The notes under the pieces are model-generated. The model ran no database searches. It was not told the DNA's origin and saw only the letters and a program-made list of their open reading frames with translations. A stretch of 64,000 nucleotides of DNA from Roseinatronobacter ekhonensis (lineage in GTDB: Bacteria > Pseudomonadota > Alphaproteobacteria > Rhodobacterales > Rhodobacteraceae), in NCBI RefSeq assembly GCF_900499075.1, contig NZ_UIHC01000013.1:1-64000 (forward strand). The letters run 5' to 3'. Below, in pieces: positions 35,328-44,483 of the stretch. A program made the translations under genes and the position numbers. The stretch's first letter is position 1, and each line of letters begins with the position of its first letter.

Positions 35328-36395
35328 ATGCGGATCGTGCTGCATGCGGGAATGCATAAAACTGGATCGACCGCTATACAGCAGGCCTTTTGCTCCGATC
35401 CGCCAAAAGGGCTGTCCCTTCCGGGCGGCCCTAGACTGAACCAGTCGGACGATGTGCAGCTTCTGTTCCAGACTGGTGCCGCGCTCGACAAATTCCATGC
35501 CGCCCGATACCGCCATCTGGACAGCGCAGCACTTGGACGCTGGCGGGACGATCTGGCCGCACGGTGGCGCAGCGCACTGGCGCGCGCCCGAACGCCGGTT
35601 TTTCTTATCAGCGCCGAGGACCTGTCGGCGCCCGATTTCGGGCAGGATGCGCTGGTCCGGCTGGTGGATTTTCTCCGCGCAACCCGCCCCGAAGCCCAGA
35701 TCGAGGCGATTGCCTATGTCCGTGCGCCGCGCGGCTTCATGCAAAGCGCTTTTCAGCAGCGGGTCAAGGAAGAAAAACCCGCCGCCCGCGATCTGGACCC
35801 AGCCAGCTTGTGGCCCAACTATCGCGCACGGCTTGAAAAGTTCGATGCGGTTTTGGGGGCAGATGCAGTCACCCTACGCATATTTGCCCCAACCCATTTT
35901 CCCAACGGCGATGTGGTCGCAGATCTGGGCAGTTTTTTGGAAGTGTCAACAGCCAGCGGCAACCAAGCCAATGATGGGCTGTCGCTGGAAGCGATGGCCG
36001 TGGCGCAGGCACGGCTAGCGGGACGGCTGCCCGTCGATTTCCCGAACCGCGCGCTTGCCGAACGGTTTCGCGCCTTGCCAGCGCGGTCCTTAGCGGGCCT
36101 CGGCACGCGTCGGTTTGCGTTTTCAGATTCGCTGGTCGCGCCGGTTCTGACCGCCAATTCCCATGATCTGGACTGGATCGAATCCCGGTTGGGTCAGCGC
36201 CTGACAGAGCGCGCAGCGCCGCCAGATGCTATCGGAAGCGCCGACGAACTGCTGACCTTGGCCATTGATAGCCGCGATGCACTTGCTGCCTATGTCGCCG
36301 CCCAAACCGACCACGCCCGTAATACCGCGCTTCGCGTGTGGACCAGTCGTATCGCGCGGACCCTTATCCGCCGTGACCCACAGCGAAAAACCTAG
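35328..36395 (+). CDS. Sulfotransferase-like protein
   Basis: A 355-residue protein. It starts RIVLHAGMHKTGSTAIQQAF, a PAPS-loop of the divergent sulfotransferase type seen in marine alphaproteobacteria, and contains YVRAPRGFMQSAFQQRVKEE, a plausible 3'-phosphate-binding region. The remaining sequence is little conserved. ATG 35328 begins 2 bp after the preceding stop. I infer a second sulfotransferase of different acceptor specificity; activity is not certain. Confidence 0.7.
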   Translation: MRIVLHAGMHKTGSTAIQQAFCSDPPKGLSLPGGPRLNQSDDVQLLFQTGAALDKFHAARYRHLDSAALGRWRDDLAARWRSALARARTPVFLISAEDLSAPDFGQDALVRLVDFLRATRPEAQIEAIAYVRAPRGFMQSAFQQRVKEEKPAARDLDPASLWPNYRARLEKFDAVLGADAVTLRIFAPTHFPNGDVVADLGSFLEVSTASGNQANDGLSLEAMAVAQARLAGRLPVDFPNRALAERFRALPARSLAGLGTRRFAFSDSLVAPVLTANSHDLDWIESRLGQRLTERAAPPDAIGSADELLTLAIDSRDALAAYVAAQTDHARNTALRVWTSRIARTLIRRDPQRKT

Positions 36396-36405
36396 GAGAG
36401 CGCCG

Positions 36406-37338
36406 TTGAACTTTCGGTCTCATGACGACATGACCCATCTAATCCGGCGCAACATGCCCCGGATTCCGGCCGATATCGACCTTGTGGTGGGCGTGCCGCG
36501 CAGCGGGCTGAGTCCGGCGGCCCAGGTTGCACTTGCCCGCAACCTGCCCTTCGTCACGCTTGACGAATACGTGGCAGGGGGTGCGGATGCCGCCCGTTTT
36601 TCTGCACGCCAGCGACTTGGGGGCACGGGTACGGGCAGGATTCTGGTGGTGGACGATTCTGTCGGCGATGGCGGCGCGTTGAGGCGCGTGCGCGCAGCCC
36701 TTGCGCAGGCAGCCCCCGACCGACCCATCGTCTACCTTGCGATCTATTGGTCGGGGGTATCGGTCGAAGGGCTGGATCTGTGGTTCGAAAAAGTCTCCCG
36801 CCCCCGGCTGTTCGAGTGGAACGCTCTGCATCACGACGGGATCGGCAATTTCTGTGTCGATATCGACGGCGTGCTCTGCTCGGACCCGACCCGCGCGCAG
36901 AACGACGATGGCCCGGCCTATGACGCATTTTTGCGCGCCGCGCCCCTTCGCGTGCGCCCGACGCATGAAATCGGCTGGCTGGTGTCGAACCGTTTGGAGA
37001 AATATCGCCCCCAGACCGAGGATTGGCTGGCTGCGATGGGTATCCGCTACCGCGAACTGATCCTGCTCGACGGAGTCAGCGCCGAAACCCGCCGCGCGGC
37101 GGGCGCGCATGGCTGGTTCAAGGGCAAAGTGTATGCCGATTTGCCTGCTGAATTGTTTATTGAGTCGGAACCTTTTCAGGCCCGCGATATTGCCAGCCTC
37201 TCGGGCAAACCGGCGCTTTGCACCGACACCTGGACCCTGTATCGCCCCGATCTTAACCGTCCCGGTCAGTTGAATGCAGTCAGCCGCTCTTTAGGGCGTC
37301 GTGCCTTGCGCGCCCTGCGGCGCAAGCTGGGGGGATAG
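36406..37338 (+). CDS. Phosphoribosyltransferase fused to a HAD-like phosphatase domain
   Basis: A 310-residue protein from a TTG start, chosen because AGGAG lies 7 bp upstream; ATG 36430 is the alternative. Residues ~80-90 carry RILVVDDSVGDGGALR, the type I PRTase PRPP-binding loop, after VVGVPRSGLSPAAQVA. Residues ~150-158 carry CVDIDGVLC, a HAD motif I (DxDG), followed by LVSNRLEKYRPQTEDWL (motif II-like Ser), WFKGKVYADL (candidate Lys) and LFIESEPFQARDIA in the place of the acidic motif. I know no named family with this pairing. By analogy with the PRTase/phosphatase pair in the H. influenzae type b capsule polymerase, it may install ribofuranose from PRPP. Confidence 0.65.
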   Translation: MNFRSHDDMTHLIRRNMPRIPADIDLVVGVPRSGLSPAAQVALARNLPFVTLDEYVAGGADAARFSARQRLGGTGTGRILVVDDSVGDGGALRRVRAALAQAAPDRPIVYLAIYWSGVSVEGLDLWFEKVSRPRLFEWNALHHDGIGNFCVDIDGVLCSDPTRAQNDDGPAYDAFLRAAPLRVRPTHEIGWLVSNRLEKYRPQTEDWLAAMGIRYRELILLDGVSAETRRAAGAHGWFKGKVYADLPAELFIESEPFQARDIASLSGKPALCTDTWTLYRPDLNRPGQLNAVSRSLGRRALRALRRKLGG

Positions 37339-37343
37339 ATCAG

Positions 37344-38534
37344 ATGCGGATATTGGCCATCTCGCACGAATCCTTGCTGTATGGTGCCCCCCGCAGCCTG
37401 ATTTTTGCCTGCTTGCATCTGGTGCAACGGCATAAGGTCCGGGTGCTGACGCATGGGTTGGGCGACCTTGTGGGCTTTGCGCGCGACCAGGGGATCGACA
37501 TTGACGTAATGAATGCCTGCGACCGCGTTCCCGACACTAGGCGCAGTCGTGCCGCCTACAGGGTGGAACAGGCATGGCTGCGGGTGCAGCGGCGGTTGTG
37601 CAAACTGGCGCGGCTGGGACGGGTCTGGCGCGAAGCGCGCGGGGTTGATCTGGTTTATGTCAACACGGTGCTGCATTCCGCCCCGATACTGGCTGCGCGT
37701 CTGCGCGGGCGGCCCATTGTGATACATGTGCGCGAGGCCGAGAATTACCTGAAGCCACGCGGGCGCGCCCTGACGCGACTGTCGCGGATGCTGGGCCGGG
37801 CGCGCGCTGTGATCTGCGTGTCGGAAGCCGTGCGCAAGCTGGTGCTGGAGGTGCCGGGCACAGGACTGCGCCCAGAGCAGGTGCACACGGTTCATAACGG
37901 TATTCACGCAGGACAGTTCCGACGCGATCCGGCAGAAGGGCAAGCATTGCGCGCCCGGCTGGGAATTGCGCCGGATGCACCCGTCGTGGCCTTTCTGGGC
38001 AACATGCGCCCCCGCAAAGGGCTGGACCTGCTAATGGCTGCGGCGCAAGACTTGCAGGACGCGCATCCCGATCTGCATTACATTATCGGCGGCGGCAGCG
38101 CAGAAGATATCGCCGCCTTCCGCGCCGCACATGTGCCCGATACGCTTGCGCCAAGGGTGCATTTCCTGGGCTTTGTGCAGGACGTGCGACCGGTGCTGTG
38201 GGCGGGCGACATCTTCACGATGCTGTCGCGGGTGGAACCTTTCGCCCGGGTCAATCTCGAAGCCTCGGCCGCTGGCTGCGCTGTGCTGGCCACGCGGGTC
38301 GATGGCAACCCCGAAATCTTCGCGCATGAGGACAACGCGCTTCTGGTGCCATCAGACGATATCGCCGCCATTCGCGACGGGTTGGCGCGGCTGGTTTCGG
38401 ACCCGGCCTTGCGCGACCGCCTTTCGGCCCGCGCGCAGGCGGTCGTGACCGAGCGTTTCACGATGGATGCCTGCCATGACCGGATCGAAACGATCCTGAC
38501 AGAGGCAGCCCAAGCCGACCGCGCAGCCCCATGA
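37344..38534 (+). CDS. Glycosyltransferase family 4 protein
   Basis: A 396-residue GT-B enzyme. VICVSEAVRKLV, VVAFLGNMRPRKGLDLLMAAA (donor-domain start) and SRVEPFARVNLEASAAGCAVLATRVDGNPEI (EX7E-type motif) are GT4 signatures. It is a retaining transferase using a nucleotide sugar; donor and acceptor are unknown. It overlaps the next gene by 4 bp. Confidence 0.9.
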   Translation: MRILAISHESLLYGAPRSLIFACLHLVQRHKVRVLTHGLGDLVGFARDQGIDIDVMNACDRVPDTRRSRAAYRVEQAWLRVQRRLCKLARLGRVWREARGVDLVYVNTVLHSAPILAARLRGRPIVIHVREAENYLKPRGRALTRLSRMLGRARAVICVSEAVRKLVLEVPGTGLRPEQVHTVHNGIHAGQFRRDPAEGQALRARLGIAPDAPVVAFLGNMRPRKGLDLLMAAAQDLQDAHPDLHYIIGGGSAEDIAAFRAAHVPDTLAPRVHFLGFVQDVRPVLWAGDIFTMLSRVEPFARVNLEASAAGCAVLATRVDGNPEIFAHEDNALLVPSDDIAAIRDGLARLVSDPALRDRLSARAQAVVTERFTMDACHDRIETILTEAAQADRAAP

Positions 38535-39499
38535 CCGCCACACTGAGCATTGGCATTCCCAGCTACCGCCGCGCCGATGACGTGGCGCGGCAGGTTGCCG
38601 GTATGGTGGACGCCCTGCCCGATCTGCCCGTAACCGTGATTGATGATGGCCCGGACGAGGCTGTGGCGCAGGCACTTGCCCCGTTCAAAGGGCGGATTGC
38701 CCTGCACCGCCACGCAACAAACCTTGGCTATGCAGTGACATTTGCCGAATTGCTAGACGGTTGCGACACCACCCACATCGTGCTGAGCGCGGATGACGAC
38801 CTGTGCGACCCCGAAGGCGTGCACGCCTTGGAACAGATGGTGCAGGACGATACGCCCGATTTCGCATCTACATGGTTCGTGGATGCCAGCGGCACCCGCA
38901 CGCGCGGGCGCGACCGGCGCGCGGCGCTGTCCCTGACCGATCTGCGCGACGCCAGCGGCCATGCGCCTGGGCTGGTCTACAGCGCCAAGGCGGCGCGGGC
39001 CGCTTTGCCCTTTCTACGCGCGCGCCTTGACGCAGGGTGCTACGCGGCGCGGACCTATCCGCAGGTGCTGGTGGTGGCCTATATCGCCTTGTCGGGCGGG
39101 CGGTGTGTTTGGCTGCCGGTGGCCCCGGTGCGCGAAGGGCGCGCGCATCCGCCCGCCTTGCAAGGACCGAACGGGCATGGCTATGACAGCCCCGCCGCGC
39201 GGCTGACCGAAGCCGAAGCTTTTGAAGCAGCCTTTGCGGCCATGGCAGACTTCCTGCCCGCCGCGGCCCATGACAGGCTGGACGCCTTGCGCCTGATCCA
39301 CCGGCAAGACACGTACCGGCGGTTCATGCGCGCTCTGCGCAAGCACCACCCAGAGCTTGTGGCAGATTGGCTGACCGGCAGTCTTGGCTATCTGCGCGCT
39401 TCATGGGCGCGTCACATGCGCGACCTATGGTCCAGCAAACGGGCGCGGGCGCGAGCGGAATCGATCTTGCGGGAGAGCGGCCATGACACTCGCAGATGA
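38531..39499 (+). CDS. Glycosyltransferase family 2 protein
   Basis: A 322-residue GT-A enzyme. It begins LSIGIPSYRRADDVARQVAG and has LSADDDLCDPEGV (DxD-type metal site) near residue 80. The C-terminal half is not recognised. The 3' end overlaps the next gene by 17 bp. Confidence 0.85.
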   Translation: MTATLSIGIPSYRRADDVARQVAGMVDALPDLPVTVIDDGPDEAVAQALAPFKGRIALHRHATNLGYAVTFAELLDGCDTTHIVLSADDDLCDPEGVHALEQMVQDDTPDFASTWFVDASGTRTRGRDRRAALSLTDLRDASGHAPGLVYSAKAARAALPFLRARLDAGCYAARTYPQVLVVAYIALSGGRCVWLPVAPVREGRAHPPALQGPNGHGYDSPAARLTEAEAFEAAFAAMADFLPAAAHDRLDALRLIHRQDTYRRFMRALRKHHPELVADWLTGSLGYLRASWARHMRDLWSSKRARARAESILRESGHDTRR

Positions 39500-40322
39500 C
39501 CTGCGCTGGATGCGAAGCGAATTTCGACGCGTGCGCAAAGTATCGCGCCTGCGTCGCGCGGCCGGGCTGACCCCGTTTTCGCTGGCCGACGCGCGGGCCA
39601 AGAAACAGTCCGACACATTGGTGGTGTTGGGGTCCGGCCGGTCCATCAACCGCCTGACCGACGCCGACTGGCAGCGGCTTGACCGCGACTACGACACGCT
39701 CGGGCTGAATTTCTGGATGCTTCACCCGTTCACGCCACGCTTCTATCAATTCGAGGCTGGGCCGACCGATGATCGCACCCGCCAGTTCGAGGATTTCCTG
39801 TCCGAGCGCGCCGCGCGCATGGCCAGCGTGATGATGATCTACAAGGACATGGAACGTCACCAGCTTGACCTGACCCGCCTGCCCGACCAGACCGTGCGCA
39901 GCTTGCGCGTGCTCAACAAGGTCAACCTGCCGGTCGAGACCGAGGCAGGCTTGCGGCGCAGTCTGACGCTGGTGCGCCGGGCTCGGCTGACACAGGCGAC
40001 AGGTCTGCTGCTGTTCGCCCGCGCCTCTATCGTGCAAGCCGCCAGTTTCGGGGCCGCGATGGGCTACAAGCGCATCGTACTGGCCGGGGTCGACCTGAAC
40101 GACACGCGCTACTTCTGGGAAGACGACCCGGACCTGTCGTGGTTCGGCACAGCACAACCCGGCACCATCCACCGCACCATGGACCCGACTTTGGCCGGGG
40201 TCACGGTGGACCGTGTGCTGATGGTTCTGCGCGATAGCTGGCTTGCGCCAGAGGGGATAGAGCTGTTCTGCGGTCACGCCACATCGGCGCTGCACCCGCG
40301 CCTGCCGGCGTTCTTCGGATGA
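39483..40322 (+). CDS. Candidate sialyltransferase-like protein (CstI/II-type Rossmann features)
   Basis: A 279-residue protein. After a basic N-terminal ~35 residues comes DTLVVLGSGRSINRLTDADW (from about residue 45), then YDTLGLNFWML. A later block is YKRIVLAGVDLNDTRYFWED (about residues 195-212). The order, a glycine-rich nucleotide loop, an NxF-type turn and then a GYKxIxLxGVD block, resembles GT42 sialyltransferases such as Campylobacter CstII. This is pattern memory, not a search. The position a few genes after neuBCA supports a transferase for CMP-Neu5Ac. MptE-like or other Rossmann proteins are alternatives. Confidence 0.5.
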   Translation: MTLADDLRWMRSEFRRVRKVSRLRRAAGLTPFSLADARAKKQSDTLVVLGSGRSINRLTDADWQRLDRDYDTLGLNFWMLHPFTPRFYQFEAGPTDDRTRQFEDFLSERAARMASVMMIYKDMERHQLDLTRLPDQTVRSLRVLNKVNLPVETEAGLRRSLTLVRRARLTQATGLLLFARASIVQAASFGAAMGYKRIVLAGVDLNDTRYFWEDDPDLSWFGTAQPGTIHRTMDPTLAGVTVDRVLMVLRDSWLAPEGIELFCGHATSALHPRLPAFFG

Positions 40323-41191
40323 CGGGCACGCCGCTGATATCGGTGATCGCGCCCAGCTATCGTGACTGGCCGCGTGCGCGGATGCTGATCGATGCCCTGT
40401 TGGCGCAGAGCGTGACGGATTTCGAGATCATGCTGGTCAATAACGCACCCGACGACCCGGCGCCGCCGGATTTCCCGCAAGACGCGCGCCTGCATATCCT
40501 GACCGAAGCGCGCCCCGGGTCCTATGCCGCGCGCAACCTTGGCGCGGCGTCCGCGCGCGGGCAGTTTCTTGCCTTCACCGATAGCGACTGTGTGCCGAAC
40601 CCCGACTGGCTGGCGGCCTTCCTGCACTCTTCGCAAACCCATGACGGGCTGATTTCGGGCGCCGTGCAGATGTTCAGCACCACCCGCGCGATGGACGCGC
40701 TGAATTGGGCGGAAAGTTACGATTTCTTTTTCGGAATAAATCAGGACATCTATGTGCGCGACGGGGTCGCCGCGACCGCCAGCCTGTTCGTGCCCCGCAC
40801 GCTATTCGAATGCGCGGGCGGGTTCGATGCCAGCCTGAAGTCGGGCGGCGATGTGGAGTTCTGCAAACGCGCCGCGCACCATTATGCGGGGACAGGACCG
40901 GCGCTTGTCTATTGCCCGCAGGCCGTGTTGCGCCATCCGCTGCGCAGCGACCTGACGGCACTGTTGACCAAGGCACGGCGCGTGGCCGGCGGGCGCGCGG
41001 CGCGCGATGGCTGGCGGGCCCTGCCGATCACGCTGGCCCCGCCGGTGGTCCGGTTCCGCATCTTGTTGGAAAAACGAAGCCCGGGCGGCCGTGCGAAGCT
41101 GAAAGCCGCGGTGCTGATCCTGCGGATCAAGGCGCTGGAAATCCTCGAAACACTGGCGGTTCTTGTCCTGCGCCGTGCGCCGACGCGATAG
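40319..41191 (+). CDS. Glycosyltransferase family 2 protein
   Basis: A 290-residue GT-A enzyme. ISVIAPSYRDWPRARMLIDAL opens the fold, AARNLGAASARGQFLAFTDSDCVPNPDWL supplies the DxD motif (residues ~87-89), and AGGFDASLKSGGDVEFCKR resembles an acceptor/catalytic region. An amphipathic C-terminal helix may touch the membrane. Overlaps the preceding gene by 4 bp. Confidence 0.9.
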   Translation: MTGTPLISVIAPSYRDWPRARMLIDALLAQSVTDFEIMLVNNAPDDPAPPDFPQDARLHILTEARPGSYAARNLGAASARGQFLAFTDSDCVPNPDWLAAFLHSSQTHDGLISGAVQMFSTTRAMDALNWAESYDFFFGINQDIYVRDGVAATASLFVPRTLFECAGGFDASLKSGGDVEFCKRAAHHYAGTGPALVYCPQAVLRHPLRSDLTALLTKARRVAGGRAARDGWRALPITLAPPVVRFRILLEKRSPGGRAKLKAAVLILRIKALEILETLAVLVLRRAPTR

Positions 41192-41279
41192 CGTCAAGCG
41201 GTTGCAAACACGCCGCGAACTAGGTTAGGTGGCGCCAGAACCACATGGCGCGGATGCTCGGATCAGGAAGGATTTTCGT

Positions 41280-42446
41280 GTGAAAATAGCTGTCGTGGGC
41301 CTTGGCTATGTCGGGCTGTCCAATGCGGTCTTGCTGGCGCAGAAAAACCATGTGACCGCAGTAGATATCGACGCCGGACGCGTGTCGATGGTCAACGCGT
41401 TGCAATGCCCGATAGAGGATGCGGAGCTTTCTGACTATCTGGCCAACAAACCGCTGGACCTTCGGGCGACCACTGACCTGTCCGTCGCGGTGCAAGGCGC
41501 TGATTTCGTCGTTGTGGCCACCCCCACGGATTATGACCCGCAGCACAATTTCTTCGACACCTCTTCGGTCGATAGCGTGGTCCGCACCGTGCTGGCGGAA
41601 AACACCCAAGCGCTGATCGTCATCAAATCGACCATCCCGGTTGGGTATATCCGCAGGATGCGCAGTGAATTGGGCAGCGACCGGATTGTGTTCAGCCCCG
41701 AGTTCCTGCGCGAGGGGCGTGCGCTGCATGACAACCTGTATCCCAGCCGGATTGTGGTGGGCGAACGCTCTGACCGGGCGCAGACCTTTGCGCAACTGCT
41801 GATAGAAGGCGCGATTGCAGCAGATATTCCCTTGCTTTTGACAGACCCGGACGAGGCCGAGGCGATCAAGCTGTTCGCCAATACCTACCTTGCGATGCGC
41901 GTGGCGTTCTTCAACGAGTTGGACAGCTATGCCATGGCCGGTGGCATGGATACGCGCCAGATTATCACCGGCGTGGGCCTCGACCCGCGGATTGGCCCGC
42001 ATTACAACAACCCGTCCTTCGGCTATGGCGGCTATTGTTTGCCCAAGGACACGCGCCAGCTTCTGGCCAATTACGCCGCCGTGCCCCAGAATCTGATCGC
42101 GGCCATTGTCGATGCCAACCGCACGCGCAAGGATTTTCTGGCCGACCAGATCGTGGCGCGCAAACCGCGGATCGTGGGGGTTTACCGGCTGGTCATGAAA
42201 GCGGGGAGCGACAATTTCCGGCAAAGTTCCATTCAGGGGATCATGAAACGAGTCAAGGCCAAGGGGATCGAAGTAATCGTCTACGAGCCTGTGCTGACAG
42301 AGGACAGTTTTTTCGGCTCTCGTGTGGTGCGCGATCTGGACGGGTTCAAGGCCGAGGCCGATATCATCATCGCCAACCGGCTGACCGATGATATTCGCGA
42401 TGTCAGCGACAAGGTGTTTACCCGAGACCTGTTCGGGGCGAACTGA
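41280..42446 (+). CDS. ugd: UDP-glucose 6-dehydrogenase
   Basis: A 388-residue nucleotide-sugar dehydrogenase, the length of E. coli Ugd. [20 protein letters not shown] is the NAD fold, [14 protein letters not shown] and [20 protein letters not shown] are family blocks, and [14 protein letters not shown] holds the catalytic Cys (~residue 253). The GTG start at 41280 is set by AGGAAGGA 7 bp upstream. The product, UDP-glucuronate, would provide an acidic sugar. UDP-GlcNAc/ManNAc dehydrogenases are the main alternative, but the short length favours Ugd. Confidence 0.9.
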   Translation: MKIAVVGLGYVGLSNAVLLAQKNHVTAVDIDAGRVSMVNALQCPIEDAELSDYLANKPLDLRATTDLSVAVQGADFVVVATPTDYDPQHNFFDTSSVDSVVRTVLAENTQALIVIKSTIPVGYIRRMRSELGSDRIVFSPEFLREGRALHDNLYPSRIVVGERSDRAQTFAQLLIEGAIAADIPLLLTDPDEAEAIKLFANTYLAMRVAFFNELDSYAMAGGMDTRQIITGVGLDPRIGPHYNNPSFGYGGYCLPKDTRQLLANYAAVPQNLIAAIVDANRTRKDFLADQIVARKPRIVGVYRLVMKAGSDNFRQSSIQGIMKRVKAKGIEVIVYEPVLTEDSFFGSRVVRDLDGFKAEADIIIANRLTDDIRDVSDKVFTRDLFGAN

Positions 42447-42453
42447 GGTCGCG

Positions 42454-43497
42454 TCAGCGGTCCAGAACCTCGCGGCAGGCGGCCAGCACATCCTCACGGT
42501 ACAGCCCGGCATGCGCGAAACGGTCCACAGCCGCGCGCGCCATCCGCGTGACCTGGTCCGGGTCGGCCAAAAGCGCGGCCAATCGCGCGGCATTGTCCTG
42601 CGACGTGCCATCGCCAAGCAGCAGGGCATTCTGCCCGTCCTGCGCATAGCGCCCGATCTCGCCCACCGGCGTCACCACCGGCACAAGGCCAAGCTGCATC
42701 GCCTCGACCACCGACATGGCCATGCCTTCGCTGTGGCTGGGCATCAGGAAAAAGCTGTGCCCGGCGGCGCGGGCAAAAATCTGGTCGCGCGGCAACGGGC
42801 CGGTAAACGCGACCGTCAGGCCCAGCCGTGCAGCCTGCGCGCGCAAGGCAGCCTCCTGCCCGCCATCGGGGCCGATAAGCGTCAGCGCGGTGTCGGGATA
42901 ATGCGCTTTCAGCGCCTCAAGGATATCCAGCGCGCGGTCCAGCCCCTTTTGCGCATGCAGCCGCCCCCAGAAGATGAACTTGGGCACGGGCCTCGCCGGT
43001 GGCAACGGCTCCAGCCGTTCGGTGACGAAAGAGATGACCCGCCCCTTGCGCCCGTCCGGCACCCGCGCGGCCAGCGTGCCCGCGCTGTCGGCCCAGATGT
43101 CATGCGCCAGCCGGATCAGCACCGCGTGCAACAGCCGGTCGGGCAGATGCACCGGACGATCCAGATGCAGGAACACAACCAGCTTCAGGCGCGGGCGCAA
43201 CAGCTTGGCCAGAAGCGCCACGATGGCAGACCGCCAGAGCGAGACGATCAGCAGATCCGGCTTGCGCCGCTGGAGATGCCGCAGCGCGCCAAGGTAATTG
43301 GCAAGCGCCCATTCGCTGTCGCTTGGGCCAGTCCAGATGTCCGGATCCGCCGGGTGCGCCCCGCCCTTGGCAGACAGGTAAACCCGCCCAAACCGCAGAT
43401 CCCCATGATCGCCCACAGGCAACGACCGCGCCGCCACCTCGACCCCGCCGATGCCGTCATAGGGGATGAGGTGGAGGGTTGTCGGGATAGAACTCAT
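42454..43497 (-). CDS. Glycosyltransferase family 4 protein
   Basis: A 347-residue GT-B enzyme on the opposite strand, converging on ugd with 7 bp between stops. FIFWGRLHAQKGLDRALDIL and MPSHSEGMAMSVVEAMQLGLVPVVTPVGEIGRY (EX7E region) are GT4 signatures. ATG 43497 starts just before SIPTTLHLIPYDGIGG, where the family fold begins; an in-frame ATG at 43572 would add 25 unrecognised residues. Neither start has a strong ribosome site. Confidence 0.85.
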   Translation of the reverse strand: MSSIPTTLHLIPYDGIGGVEVAARSLPVGDHGDLRFGRVYLSAKGGAHPADPDIWTGPSDSEWALANYLGALRHLQRRKPDLLIVSLWRSAIVALLAKLLRPRLKLVVFLHLDRPVHLPDRLLHAVLIRLAHDIWADSAGTLAARVPDGRKGRVISFVTERLEPLPPARPVPKFIFWGRLHAQKGLDRALDILEALKAHYPDTALTLIGPDGGQEAALRAQAARLGLTVAFTGPLPRDQIFARAAGHSFFLMPSHSEGMAMSVVEAMQLGLVPVVTPVGEIGRYAQDGQNALLLGDGTSQDNAARLAALLADPDQVTRMARAAVDRFAHAGLYREDVLAACREVLDR

Positions 43498-43593
43498 GAA
43501 ACACGCTTTCAGCCAAGGCTTGGATGATGTCAGCTTACGCGTTTCAACACTTTCCGCCAGATAATCAATCATGGAGCGTTTTGTAAGGGTCGC

Positions 43594-44457
43594 TCAAAAG
43601 GGACTACTATTGATGCATTGCTGATATTGCGACAAGGCCTTGTCGAGACTCTTTTCGACATGTTGAATCGTCTGGTCAATCGAGTGAAGGACTGTCCTGC
43701 GGCTTGTGTTTGCTAGCTCTGAGGTTTCGAGATACTCAGATAGCGCGTCATCAAGGGCGGCGCTGTAACGCCGCGAGGCCTTGACGGTCGCAGTAGCAGT
43801 CTTCAATGCACGAATTCTTTCGCGCCCCGCTCCAGTAACTTCGTTCTGGATGCCTTCCAACAGAAACAGGACGTTGTCAAAAGCGAGTGTCTCAGTGCTT
43901 CTGATTGCCTTCTTCTTGTTGCCTTGAATTCCGGCCTTGCCGATTTCGTAGGAGTTGACGCCTTGAGTTCCCAGATAAGCCGCAGCGCTTTGTGTCGGTG
44001 TATTGGCCAGTGCGCCTGCCATCGATACACCGCTTTTTATTCCAGTCTCTACGACGTTGCCCCAAGACCCGCGCCCGAAGGCCCGTTCGGACAAAACCTC
44101 TGACATGTCGATGGCTGCCATACCGCCGGTCGCATATAGCTTGATTTTCGCGGCATAGGGTTTTGCCTTTGCTCCCCCGAATGCTTCGATGACATCACCG
44201 GCTATTGCGCCAGTCAAGTCTAGGAACGAATAGCATGTCTCCTTGACGAGACGTGAAACCAAAAGACCTTGGTTCAATAGTTTTAGGTTGTCGTTTTGGC
44301 TTAGAAAGCTCTGCCGTTCTTTCTTGATACCGTCCACCGCGCGCCGCAGATTGGCAACCTTCTCGAACTGGCCGGAACACTGCTTGGGTTCAGCAAACTG
44401 AATTCTAAAATAGCTTTGTTGAAGCGCTGGGTTTGGCGACATCTTTGCGAAAGGCAT
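43594..44457 (-). CDS. Unknown protein, last gene of the tssB-H operon
   Basis: A 287-residue protein I do not recognise. ATG 44457 is set by AAGGAG 8 bp upstream. It begins 26 bp after the tssH stop on the same strand, so it is probably in the T6SS operon. It has Lys/Gln-rich helical ends, likely coiled coil near residues 20-55 and 225-275, and a central Gly/Ala-rich stretch with TGAIAGDVIEAFGGAKAKPY and GIKSGVSMAGALANTP, which could be membrane-active. There is no signal peptide. Its base composition is clearly lower in GC than the tss genes. It could be an effector, an adaptor or an unrelated insertion. Confidence 0.7.
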   Translation of the reverse strand: MPFAKMSPNPALQQSYFRIQFAEPKQCSGQFEKVANLRRAVDGIKKERQSFLSQNDNLKLLNQGLLVSRLVKETCYSFLDLTGAIAGDVIEAFGGAKAKPYAAKIKLYATGGMAAIDMSEVLSERAFGRGSWGNVVETGIKSGVSMAGALANTPTQSAAAYLGTQGVNSYEIGKAGIQGNKKKAIRSTETLAFDNVLFLLEGIQNEVTGAGRERIRALKTATATVKASRRYSAALDDALSEYLETSELANTSRRTVLHSIDQTIQHVEKSLDKALSQYQQCINSSPF

Positions 44458-44483
44458 ATTCGAAACTCCTTGTGACAACTAAC

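Noticed and set aside
43498-43572. 25-residue N-terminal extension of the minus-strand glycosyltransferase
   Set aside because: No ribosome site, and the extension precedes the start of the GT-B fold.
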